A DNA stretch of 64,000 bases. It comes from CAYVXE01 sp964455375. Lineage in GTDB: Bacteria > Zhuqueibacterota > Zhuqueibacteria > Oceanimicrobiales > Oceanimicrobiaceae. Under the pieces are notes generated by a model that worked only from the letters and a program-made list of their open reading frames with translations, had not been told where the DNA came from and did not search any database. The position numbers were made by a program, and so were the translations under genes. The stretch spans positions 1-64,000 of the forward strand of contig CAYVXE010000002.1 in assembly GCA_964455375.1 (NCBI GenBank), given 5' to 3'. Below, piece by piece: positions 27,866 through 35,913 of this stretch (position 1 is its first letter; the number at the start of each line of letters is the position of its first letter).

Positions 27866-28615
27866 TTATTTACTCTTCTTATCTTCGAAGAAGTGTTTAA
27901 ACATATCAATGGGCAATGGAAAAACGATTGTCGAATTATTCTCAGCAGCAACTTCCGTTAAGGTTTGCAGAAAACGCAATTGCAATGCCTGAGGATATTC
28001 ACTGATTATTTTTGCAGCATCTTTCAGTTTTTCGGATGCCTGGAATTCTCCCGTTGCGTGGATGATTTTTGCTCGTCGTTCACGCTCTGCTTCAGCTTGT
28101 CTTGCGATTGCACGCTGCATTTCCTGTGGCAAATCTACATGCTTAATTTCAACGAGGCTGACTTTAATGCCCCACGGATCGCTGTGATTATCGATAATTT
28201 CCTGCAGATCGGCATTGATTTTGTCTCTCGATGATAGCATCTCATCTAATTCATGCCCACCGAGAACACTTCTTAACGTGGTTTGTGCAAGTTGGGATGT
28301 GGCGTACAAGTAATCTTCCACTTCAATGATCGCTTTTGACGGGTCCAGGACTCTGAAGTATAAAACAGCATTTACTTTGACTGAAACATTATCTTTGGTA
28401 ATGACATCCTGCGCTGGAATGTCCATTGCTACTGTTCTTAAACTGACTTTAACCATACGATCGATGAGTGGTACAAGAATGATGAGTCCGGGGCCCTTTG
28501 CACCAACTAATCTTCCGAGTCGGAAGATAACTCCCCGTTCGTACTCGCGCAAAACCCGTACAGCACTGACCATGAACATGATTAAAAGAATAAGAAATAA
28601 TCCTACAACTGGCAT
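27866..28615 (-). CDS. Slipin (stomatin/SPFH family membrane protein)
   Basis: One N-terminal membrane helix (~4-20) is followed by an SPFH/Band-7 domain with REYERGVIFRLGR, VSLRTVAMDIPAQDVITKDNV and the coiled-coil region ARQAEAERERRAKIIHATGE. The 249 aa fit bacterial slipins rather than HflK or HflC. GGAGGAAATT precedes the ATG. It sits directly downstream of an NfeD long-form protease gene, the conserved stomatin-operon pair; in Pyrococcus the NfeD homologue cleaves the stomatin C-terminus. Both are thought to act in membrane microdomains. Confidence 0.92.
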   Translation of the reverse strand: MPVVGLFLILLIMFMVSAVRVLREYERGVIFRLGRLVGAKGPGLIILVPLIDRMVKVSLRTVAMDIPAQDVITKDNVSVKVNAVLYFRVLDPSKAIIEVEDYLYATSQLAQTTLRSVLGGHELDEMLSSRDKINADLQEIIDNHSDPWGIKVSLVEIKHVDLPQEMQRAIARQAEAERERRAKIIHATGEFQASEKLKDAAKIISEYPQALQLRFLQTLTEVAAENNSTIVFPLPIDMFKHFFEDKKSK

Positions 28616-28630
28616 GGAATTTCCTCCTTT

Positions 28631-29977
28631 TTACTGAGTGACTTTTTTTACCTTTAAAACAAGGTGATCAATTGCGATGACTTCAATCTTGTCACCCGAT
28701 TTAATCGAATCTTCACTTACTGCTTTCCAAATTTCACCATGTATCTTTACGGTTCCTTCCGGCGAAATGTTGGTGTAGGCGACACCGGTTTCACCGATAA
28801 GCCCCTGTTTGCCGGTGGTTACTTTCGTCCGATAGGTTTTAAATGCCAGACTAAATGCAAAAACAAAAAATGCAGCCGTAAACAGAACAACCGTGACAAT
28901 CAAATTCAGCGAAATGGATAAAACCGGCATAAAATTGTCCGGTGGTTGTTTGATCAGCATTAAAGAACCGAGCAGCATGGAGATAATGCCTCCGATGGTT
29001 AAGAGTCCGTAACTGGTTATTTTAACTTCAAGTATAAATAAAACAATCGCCAACAAGATGAGGAGCAACCCCGCATAATTTACTGGCAGTGTCTGTAATG
29101 AAAAAAAGGCAAGGATGAGAAAGATCGCACCGACAACGCCAGGAAAAATTGATCCGGGGTTCGATAGTTCGAAGAACAGTCCATAAATTCCAAGCATCAT
29201 CAAAATATACGCTACATTCGGATTCGAAATTTTTTCAAGAATTTTGTAACGAAAATTCATTTTTCGGTAAACAATCGTAACATTTTTTGTGTCTAACGTA
29301 TATTTGCCGGTGGAAACATTCACAGTTAATCCGTTTATCTGTTGCAGCAGGCTATCGACTGAAGGAGAAATAAAGTTGATAACATTCAGCTTTAAGGCTT
29401 CTTTTTCGGTAATGGAAACACTTTCACGGACCGCTTTTTCAGCCCATTCGGCATTGCGGCCGCGCTTTTCTGCTAATGCTTTAATTTGCGCCACCGCATC
29501 GTTGGTTATTTTATCTCCCATCACCGATGTTGTGTCAGCACCGCCACCGATATTTACCGGATGCGCAGCGCCGATATTGGTGCTTGGCGACATGGCTGCA
29601 ATGTGGGAGGCATAGGTAATAAAGACGCCTGCTGAAGCAGCTCTTGCCCCTTGTGGCGCGACATATATGATGATCGGAATTTTAGCGGCCAGAAATCGTT
29701 TTGTAATTTGCCTCGTTGACTCTAACAATCCTCCCGGTGTATCGAGTTCGATAATGAGTGCATGTGCGCCGGAGGCTTCAGCCTTATCAATGGATCTGGT
29801 AATAAACTCTGAAGAAACCGGGGTGATAATACTTTCAACTTGAATGACATGTACCGTCTTCTCAGGCGCATTTTTCTCGGATGTAAACGGCTTTGCATAA
29901 ACAGCAAAAGACATTAAAAATGTGGCAATGACAACAATTGTTTGGAAATGACGACTTGACGACGTTCTGGTATTCAT
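28631..29977 (-). CDS. NfeD long-form membrane serine protease
   Basis: A signal/anchor helix is followed by a ClpP-class domain (~40-230) with VIELDTPGGLLEST, the nucleophile region GARAASAGVFITYASH and NIGAAHPV. Then come about four membrane helices (~255-370) and a C-terminal OB-fold NfeD domain (GLIGETGVAYTNISPEGTVKIHGEIW). The 448 aa match the 1510-N-type protease whose partner is stomatin/slipin, here 15 bases downstream. The start is two bases after the DUF2905 stop. Confidence 0.92.
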   Translation of the reverse strand: MNTRTSSSRHFQTIVVIATFLMSFAVYAKPFTSEKNAPEKTVHVIQVESIITPVSSEFITRSIDKAEASGAHALIIELDTPGGLLESTRQITKRFLAAKIPIIIYVAPQGARAASAGVFITYASHIAAMSPSTNIGAAHPVNIGGGADTTSVMGDKITNDAVAQIKALAEKRGRNAEWAEKAVRESVSITEKEALKLNVINFISPSVDSLLQQINGLTVNVSTGKYTLDTKNVTIVYRKMNFRYKILEKISNPNVAYILMMLGIYGLFFELSNPGSIFPGVVGAIFLILAFFSLQTLPVNYAGLLLILLAIVLFILEVKITSYGLLTIGGIISMLLGSLMLIKQPPDNFMPVLSISLNLIVTVVLFTAAFFVFAFSLAFKTYRTKVTTGKQGLIGETGVAYTNISPEGTVKIHGEIWKAVSEDSIKSGDKIEVIAIDHLVLKVKKVTQ

Positions 29978-29979
29978 AT

Positions 29980-30204
29980 TTATTTTTTGTTAAAGAAATA
30001 AAAAACGAGAGATAAAATAATACTTATTAAAATAGACGTCGTTAGAGGGAAAAAGATAGTAACATTCTTTTTCTTGATCAAAATATCTCCGGGTAATTTC
30101 CCCAAAAAAGGAATATGCTTGATTGAGATTAGTAGAAGTCCAACGCCTAAAAGAATGATTCCCAGGAGAATGAGGAATTTACCAATAGACTCAATGTTGA
30201 ACAT
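29980..30204 (-). CDS. DUF2905 family small membrane protein
   Basis: A 74-aa protein with two helices separated by the DUF2905 signature loop IPFLGKLPGDILIKKKN. The frame is open to a TTG at 30264, but the ATG at 30204 is preferred: it gives the family's length, begins MFNIESIGKFLI and has AAGG 10 bases upstream. It is the first gene of the DUF2905-nfeD-slipin-yprB group. Function unknown. Confidence 0.8.
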   Translation of the reverse strand: MFNIESIGKFLILLGIILLGVGLLLISIKHIPFLGKLPGDILIKKKNVTIFFPLTTSILISIILSLVFYFFNKK

Positions 30205-30299
30205 GATCGGAATACCTTGTTCAAAAATGTTTGTAAACAAATCTTCATTGGGTAAAGGCCACAAAACAACTTAGTCATTCACATAGTGAAAATCAACAT

Positions 30300-30327
30300 A
30301 ATTTAACAGATGTTTAATTCAGGTCAA
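30300..30327 (-). promoter_or_regulatory. Candidate promoter for the DUF2905-nfeD-slipin group
   Basis: On the minus strand TTGACC (30327-30322) is followed after 16 bases by TAAATT (30305-30300), about 90 bases before the DUF2905 start. Confidence 0.4.
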
Positions 30328-30393
30328 AAAAATGAAGCCGTTAATATTTCTTGCACAACAGCCGAAAAATAAAAACAGAAGCTGTTTTTGTTC

Positions 30394-30422
30394 TTGACTT
30401 TTTTGATGAATTTTGTTACACT
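30394..30422 (+). promoter_or_regulatory. Promoter of the 6S RNA candidate
   Basis: TTGACT at 30394-30399 and TACACT at 30417-30422 with a 17-base spacer. The predicted start, near 30430, falls just before the first arm of the closing stem of the RNA. Confidence 0.7.
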
Positions 30423-30429
30423 ACCAATA

Positions 30430-30620
30430 CGCGATCCCTGATATTTCATCGTGTGGTTAAATCAAAGAGCGAATAACTAAATATTGGGAGCTTAGCTCTG
30501 GGCGTGTATTGCATGCCTCAACTTCATATCGAAGTAAGTGGACGCAAAAAGCGAACAGGCGGTGCCCACCGTGTCTAACGCGGTTCTTTGATCTCCACAC
30601 AGAATTTCAGGGATTTTTAT
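30430..30620 (+). ncRNA. ssrS: 6S RNA candidate
   Basis: 6S RNA binds sigma-70 RNA polymerase by mimicking an open promoter. This ~190-base stretch has no reading frame but folds as a long interrupted rod: ATCCCTGA (30434-30441) with TCAGGGAT (30607-30614), GTGTGG (30451-30456) with CCACAC (30595-30600), and ATCAAAGA (30461-30468) with TCTTTGAT (30585-30592). A large internal unpaired region follows, then TGGGC/GCCCA, GCCT/AGGC and a terminal ACTTC-GAAGT hairpin. A consensus promoter lies right before it, and a T tract follows the last arm. Length, rod shape and central bubble all suit 6S RNA; the identity rests on structure, not on a database match. Confidence 0.68.
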
Positions 30621-30670
30621 TTTGAAGTGTTATAAATATTGATGAGGACTGATTTCCCCTGAATGTTCTC

Positions 30671-32212
30671 TCAATAAGCCACTCCAAACACTCTGTCTAA
30701 ACTACGATATTGTATTGCTTCACTGACAAATTCGGGACGGATGTCCGCTGCGCCTTCGATATCAGCAATGGTTCTCGAAACCTTTAATATGCGGTCGTAG
30801 GCACGTGCAGATAACCCTAATTTTGTAATGGCCATCTTTAAGAGTTCTTCACCGGTGGAATCAATCTTACAATATTGCCTGATTTCCTTCGATTCCATAC
30901 GGGCATTATTAAACAAATGTGGTATGGCATTAAAGCGGTTTTGTTGGATTAGCCGTGCATGTTTCACTCTTCTTCTGATTGAATCTGAACTTTCTCCGTT
31001 AATCTCACTGGAAAGTTCTTTATAACGCACCGCTGGTACTTCAATTTGAATGTCAATGCGGTCTAACAACGGCCCTGAAATTCGGGCCAAGTATTTTTGA
31101 ATTTGCGGCGGGGTGCATGAACATTCATTGTTCGGGTCGGTATGAAAGCCGCATGGACATGGGTTCATGGCAGCGGCTAACATGAATTCAGCGGGATAGG
31201 TGAGAGAAAGTGCTGCTCTGGAAATAGTGACTTTACCGTCCTCCAATGGCTGGCGCATCACTTCCAGTACGTTTTTCTTGAATTCTGGAAGTTCGTCTAA
31301 AAACAAAACGCCGTGGTTCGCAAGGCTGACTTCTCCGGGTTTTGGCACATGCCCCCCGCCAATTAAACCGGCGTCGCTAATTGTGTGGTGCGGAGACCTG
31401 AACGGTCTGGTCGCAATTAATGCGGTATCCGCTGGTAACAAACCGGCCACTGAGTGAATTTTAGTCGTTTCCAGGGCTTCTTCTAAGGTGAGGTCGGGAA
31501 GGATTGTGGGAAATCGTTTGGCCAGCATCGTTTTTCCCGACCCGGGAGGCCCCACCATGAGAATGTTATGACCGCCTGCGGCTGCAACTTCCAAAGCTCG
31601 TTTTACATGTTCCTGGCCTTTAACATCTGAAAAATCCAATTTATAATGGCGACTATTTAAAAACACTTCTTCAATATTGACCTCATAACTTTTTGGCTGA
31701 GATTTATGATTGAAAAAGTCGACGGTTTCCTTTAGTGACGACATGGGATACACATCAACCTTTTTCGAAATTGCCGCTTCCTTTGCATTTTCCAGAGGGA
31801 GGATTATACCTTTTACCCCGGCCTTTTGTGCGGCCATGGTTATAGGTAAAACACCCTTAACGGGGCGGAGCGTTCCATCTAAAGATAATTCACCTAAAAT
31901 TAAGTATTTTTGTAGCAACTCCGGGTTTACATGCCCTAACGCGGTAAGTATCCCCATCGCGATAGGTAAGTCGAAACCGGAACCTTCTTTTTTGATATCT
32001 GCGGGAGCTAAGTTGATGGTAATCCTTTTTTCGGGGAATTTAAAATTGGAGTTTTTAATGGCGCCATTCACGCGTTCTTTAGATTCCTTAACCGCACCCT
32101 CGGGTAGTCCGACAATTGTAAATTTTGGCAGTTGGCGCTCAATGTGGGCTTCAACATCTACAATATAGGCGTCGATACCAAGAACCGCAGCGCTTAAAAC
32201 TTTTGCAAACAT
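30671..32212 (-). CDS. comM: YifB/ComM family Mg-chelatase-like AAA+ ATPase
   Basis: ComM is a helicase that promotes branch migration during integration of transformed DNA. The 513-aa protein has the N-terminal Lon-like/ChlI fold (GIDAYIVDVEAHIERQLPKF and GELSLDG), the AAA+ core with Walker A GPPGSGKTML and Walker B GVLFLDELPEF, a cysteine cluster CPCGF...ECSCTP, and the C-terminal Mg-chelatase domain (YDRILKVSRTIADIE). Length is standard. It is monocistronic, convergent with the 6S RNA candidate. No other competence gene is in the window. Confidence 0.94.
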   Translation of the reverse strand: MFAKVLSAAVLGIDAYIVDVEAHIERQLPKFTIVGLPEGAVKESKERVNGAIKNSNFKFPEKRITINLAPADIKKEGSGFDLPIAMGILTALGHVNPELLQKYLILGELSLDGTLRPVKGVLPITMAAQKAGVKGIILPLENAKEAAISKKVDVYPMSSLKETVDFFNHKSQPKSYEVNIEEVFLNSRHYKLDFSDVKGQEHVKRALEVAAAGGHNILMVGPPGSGKTMLAKRFPTILPDLTLEEALETTKIHSVAGLLPADTALIATRPFRSPHHTISDAGLIGGGHVPKPGEVSLANHGVLFLDELPEFKKNVLEVMRQPLEDGKVTISRAALSLTYPAEFMLAAAMNPCPCGFHTDPNNECSCTPPQIQKYLARISGPLLDRIDIQIEVPAVRYKELSSEINGESSDSIRRRVKHARLIQQNRFNAIPHLFNNARMESKEIRQYCKIDSTGEELLKMAITKLGLSARAYDRILKVSRTIADIEGAADIRPEFVSEAIQYRSLDRVFGVAY

Positions 32213-32496
32213 GTATAAATATCAGATTTTTGAGGTGAAAGACAAATTCGTTAACAAAGTAACAAACTGTGCCATATTTGTCAAATAAAACATGCGGCCA
32301 CTCAAAAAATAGGAACTCAATTCGTCAAAATGAGTTAGAATAGAAACAATGATTTTTAATCAGATACAGCGAAGTTGAAAAAGTGACGTGGCGGGTTTAG
32401 TACAAGCGGAATTTTAATAGATGTGAAAATTTCTTTTGTTCATTGAAAGAATGTCGAAATAAAAATACCTTGTTTCGGCATTCTTAATTTAAAAGG

Positions 32497-32510
32497 CAAT
32501 TCATGAATTG
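32497..32510. promoter_or_regulatory. Candidate activator-binding palindrome
   Basis: CAATTCATGAATTG is a perfect palindrome centred about 115 bases before the predicted sigma-54 transcription start, which is the usual distance for an enhancer-binding protein site. The binding protein is unknown. Confidence 0.4.
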
Positions 32511-32591
32511 TCTCAGCATCGTACAGGAAAAGGTTTATGGAGATGAGTCTTGCGTCGCTGTAAGTTCTTTAAAAGTTAAAATTGTTTTGTG

Positions 32592-32608
32592 TTGGCATAA
32601 AATTTGTA
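32592..32608 (+). promoter_or_regulatory. Sigma-54-type promoter of prkA-yeaH-spoVR
   Basis: TTGGCATAAAATTTGTA matches the consensus YTGGCACGRNNNTTGCW at all defined positions of the -24 GG element, with correct spacing, and at TTG of the -12 element (GT instead of GC). No good sigma-70 promoter is seen in its place. The start would be near 32619, 52 bases before the ATG. Confidence 0.5.
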
Positions 32609-32670
32609 AATACCTTTATTAAAACCTTTTTCCAAGTATTAAATCCTCATAGCTAATGGAGGTGCATAAT

Positions 32671-34764
32671 ATGAGCGCAAAAGAACAATCCCTCAAGTCG
32701 GCTTCTTCCTCTTCAGATAATAGCATTATTTCCATCATAAAAAATTTACAGAATGTTGACATCTACCATCAACTAAACTGGGAGGGTACTTTTACAGATT
32801 ATCTCGAAATCGTTAAGAAAAATCCGCGGGTGACGAGAAACGCATTTCAGCGTTTATACGATATGATTGTTTCATACGGAACGGAAGAGTACAATGAACA
32901 CAATGAGAAAATTGTAAAATATAAATTCTTCGATGATCCCATTGACAATGGAAAAGATGCTGTTTTCGGGCTTGTAAAGCCACTTTCAAAATTTGTGAAT
33001 TTGATAAAGTCCGCTGCAAAGGGCTATGGCACGGAAAAACGGGTGTTCTTGCTGCATGGTCCTGTAGGTAGTGCAAAAAGTACGATTGTGCGTTTACTGA
33101 AAAAAGGGCTTGAGGCGTACTCGAAAACGGAAGAGGGGGCGTTATATACATACTCTTGGAAAGTCGAGGGAGAAGACGGAAAAGAATGTTGGGAAGACAG
33201 CCCCATGCATGAAGAACCGTTGAAGCTTATTCCGGAAGAATTTCGGGCTCAGGTTCTCGCTGAACTGAACAAAGGGAATTCAGACGAAGATACTGTGAGA
33301 ATAGAAGGCGAACTAAATCCGTTCTGTCGCCAAACCTATCGTGAGAAAAGTATTAAATATGATGGTGATTGGACGAGGATTATTCAGGACATCAAAGTCC
33401 ACCGCCTTATTTTGTCTGAAAAAGATCGGGTTGGCGTAGGGACATTTCAACCAAAAGATGAAAAAAATCAGGATTCAACGGAACTCACCGGTGATATCAA
33501 TTATCGAAAAATTGCACTGTACGGATCAGATTCTGATCCGAGGGCGTTTAATTTTGATGGAGAACTCAATATTGCCAATCGTGGGTTAGTTGAATTTATT
33601 GAAGTATTAAAATTAGATGTAGCTTTTCTCTATGATTTGTTGGGAGCATCTCAGGAACACAAAATAAAGCCTAAGAAATTTGCACAAACTGACATCGATG
33701 AAGTCATTATCGGGCACACAAATGAGCCGGAGTACAGGAAGTTACAGTCGAATGAATTTATGGAAGCGTTGCGCGACCGAACGGTGAAAATTGACATTCC
33801 GTATATCACGAAATTAGGGGATGAAATCAAAATTTACGAAAAGGATTTCAATCCGGACAAAATCAAAGGCAAGCACATTGCACCTCACACCATTGAAACC
33901 GCTGCCATGTGGGCGGTTTTGACGAGATTAGAAGAGCCCAAAAAAGCACAGCTAACGCTGATGCAAAAATTAAAGCTCTACGACGGAAAAAGTTTACCGG
34001 GGTTTACGGAAGATAATATTAAGGAACTCAGAATGGAGTCCGTCCGTGAAGGGATGGATGGTATTTCTCCAAGATACATACAGGACAAAATTTCCAACGC
34101 GCTGGTGAGCGATGAAGCGAGTACCTGCATTAACCCATTTATGGTGATGAAAGAGTTAGAAGAGGGACTGCGGCATCATTCTTTGATTACAAATGAAGAG
34201 CAGCGTAAACGTGTTAGGGAACTTCTAAGTGTGGTAAAGGAGGAATACTCCGATATTGTAAAGTCGGAAGTACAAAGGGCCATTGCAGCAGATGAGGAGG
34301 CCCTGAAACGTCTGTGCGGAAATTATATTGACAATTTAAAAGCCTATACACAAAAAGAAAAAGTGAAGAATAAGTACACTGGTGAGAATGAAGAACCGGA
34401 TGAACGTTTAATGCGGTCTATCGAACAAAAAATCGATATTCCGGAAAGTCGCAAAGATGATTTCAGACGCGAAATTATGAACTATATCGGGGCTTTGGCC
34501 TTAGAAGGGAAATCGTTTGATTACCGGTCTAATGAACGTTTACAGAAAGCACTTGAGCTGAAACTGTTCGAGGATCAAAAAGATACCATAAAACTGACAT
34601 CACTCATTTCCAATGTCATCGATAAAGAAACACAGGAAAAAATTGACGTGGTGAAATCACGGATGAAAAAGTATTTCGGTTATAATGATGAAAGCGCCAC
34701 AGATGTTTTAAACTATGTGGCGAGTATTTTTGCCAGAGGCGACATCAAAGAGTCCTTAAAATAA
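32671..34764 (+). CDS. prkA: PrkA family serine protein kinase / AAA+ protein
   Basis: PrkA/YeaG proteins are stress-linked AAA+ proteins reported as serine kinases in Bacillus and E. coli. Here the N-terminal AAA+ domain has Walker A GPVGSAKST (about 125-135), the YTYSWKV and VHRLILSEKDRVGVGTF family segments and VIIGHTNEPEY. The C-terminal PrkA domain follows (SPRYIQDKISNAL, then DVVKSRMKKYFGYND-like end). The frame is open 15 bases further upstream, but that ATG overlaps GGAGGTG, the ribosome-binding site of the ATG at 32671, so 32671 is chosen (697 aa). It starts a three-gene operon with yeaH and spoVR. Confidence 0.93.
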   Translation: MSAKEQSLKSASSSSDNSIISIIKNLQNVDIYHQLNWEGTFTDYLEIVKKNPRVTRNAFQRLYDMIVSYGTEEYNEHNEKIVKYKFFDDPIDNGKDAVFGLVKPLSKFVNLIKSAAKGYGTEKRVFLLHGPVGSAKSTIVRLLKKGLEAYSKTEEGALYTYSWKVEGEDGKECWEDSPMHEEPLKLIPEEFRAQVLAELNKGNSDEDTVRIEGELNPFCRQTYREKSIKYDGDWTRIIQDIKVHRLILSEKDRVGVGTFQPKDEKNQDSTELTGDINYRKIALYGSDSDPRAFNFDGELNIANRGLVEFIEVLKLDVAFLYDLLGASQEHKIKPKKFAQTDIDEVIIGHTNEPEYRKLQSNEFMEALRDRTVKIDIPYITKLGDEIKIYEKDFNPDKIKGKHIAPHTIETAAMWAVLTRLEEPKKAQLTLMQKLKLYDGKSLPGFTEDNIKELRMESVREGMDGISPRYIQDKISNALVSDEASTCINPFMVMKELEEGLRHHSLITNEEQRKRVRELLSVVKEEYSDIVKSEVQRAIAADEEALKRLCGNYIDNLKAYTQKEKVKNKYTGENEEPDERLMRSIEQKIDIPESRKDDFRREIMNYIGALALEGKSFDYRSNERLQKALELKLFEDQKDTIKLTSLISNVIDKETQEKIDVVKSRMKKYFGYNDESATDVLNYVASIFARGDIKESLK

Positions 34765-34781
34765 ATCCGTGGTTCACGACA

Positions 34782-35885
34782 ATGGTAAAGAGAATCGACA
34801 GAGATCAGGCGCGCTTTCGCCATATCATTCGCGGCAAAGTAAAGAAAAATTTAAAGAAGTACATCACGCGCGGTGAATTGATTGGGAAAAAGGGTAAGGA
34901 TTTTGTCAGCATCCCGATTCACCAGATAAACATTCCCCGCTTTCGTTTTGATACCCGAAAATCCGGTGGTGTTGGTCAGGGGGAAGGCGCGGTTGGCACA
35001 CCCGTTGGCAAGGGCGATGAAGGGATCATTCCCGGAGCCGGCGAAGCCCCTGGCAGGCATATTCTGGAAGTGGATATTTCCATTGAAGAATTGGCAAAAC
35101 TGATGGGTGAAGAATTAGAATTACCTAACATTCAACCGAAGGGTAAGAAAAACATTACATCGGTGAAAGATAAGTACAAGGGAGTCAGCACCACAGGACC
35201 GGAATCTTTACGTCATTTTAAGCGAACGTACCGCGAGGCACTAAAGCGGCAAATCATTAATCAAACCTATAATCCTCTGAATCCCATTATCATTCCCATT
35301 CGTGAAGATAAGCGTTATCGCACCTGGAAAGAAACCAACTTACCGGAAAGTAATGCTGTCATTATTTATATGATGGATGTTTCCGGCTCTATGGGTGACG
35401 AGCAAAAAGAAATCGTGCGTATGGAATCTTTCTGGATCGACACATGGCTTAATTTCCAGTATAAAAATATCGAAACCCGGTACATTATCCATGATGCAAT
35501 TGCACGGGAAGTGGATAGTGAAACATTTTACCATACGCGTGAAAGCGGCGGGACGATTATCTCATCTGCATACAAATTAGCGGATAAAGTTATCGGGGAG
35601 TCGTATCCCGCAGACGAATGGAATATCTATTTGTTCCATTTTTCCGATGGTGACAATTGGGGTGAAATTGATACAGGTGAATGTGTGGAACTTTTGAGCA
35701 ATAAGTTACTGCCGAAAGTCAATCTGTTTTGTTATGGTCAGGTTGAAAGTCCTTACGGCAGCGGTCAATTCATTCGTGACCTTGATGAACACTTGCAAGA
35801 GGAAGAAAAAGTTGTTTTGTCTGAAATCCCGGACAAAGACGGCATTTATGAATCCATAAAGTTATTCTTAGGAAAAGGAAAATAG
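34782..35885 (+). CDS. yeaH: DUF444 / YeaH family von Willebrand A-like protein
   Basis: A 367-aa protein with a basic N-terminus (RIDRDQARFRHIIRGKVKKN), a glycine-rich stretch (~65-95) and a C-terminal vWA-like fold with a MIDAS motif MDVSGSMG (DxSxS) near residue 200. Later family segments include TIISSAYKLA and FSDGDNW. The family always travels with PrkA and SpoVR. It starts 17 bases after prkA. Its biochemical role is not established; it may be a target or adaptor of the kinase. Confidence 0.9.
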   Translation: MVKRIDRDQARFRHIIRGKVKKNLKKYITRGELIGKKGKDFVSIPIHQINIPRFRFDTRKSGGVGQGEGAVGTPVGKGDEGIIPGAGEAPGRHILEVDISIEELAKLMGEELELPNIQPKGKKNITSVKDKYKGVSTTGPESLRHFKRTYREALKRQIINQTYNPLNPIIIPIREDKRYRTWKETNLPESNAVIIYMMDVSGSMGDEQKEIVRMESFWIDTWLNFQYKNIETRYIIHDAIAREVDSETFYHTRESGGTIISSAYKLADKVIGESYPADEWNIYLFHFSDGDNWGEIDTGECVELLSNKLLPKVNLFCYGQVESPYGSGQFIRDLDEHLQEEEKVVLSEIPDKDGIYESIKLFLGKGK

Positions 35886-35913
35886 AGTCCATCGTTAAAC
35901 TGGTGTCGTTTAA

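Larger units (their letters stand above)
32213..32670. other. Intergenic regulatory region between comM and prkA
   Basis: No gene is seen. Two dyads are present: GAATGTCGAAA (32449-32459) with TTTCGGCATTC (32473-32483, one G-U), and a perfect 14-bp palindrome CAATTCATGAATTG at 32497-32510. A sigma-54-like promoter follows at 32592-32608. The arrangement looks like an activator-dependent promoter region for prkA. Confidence 0.55.
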
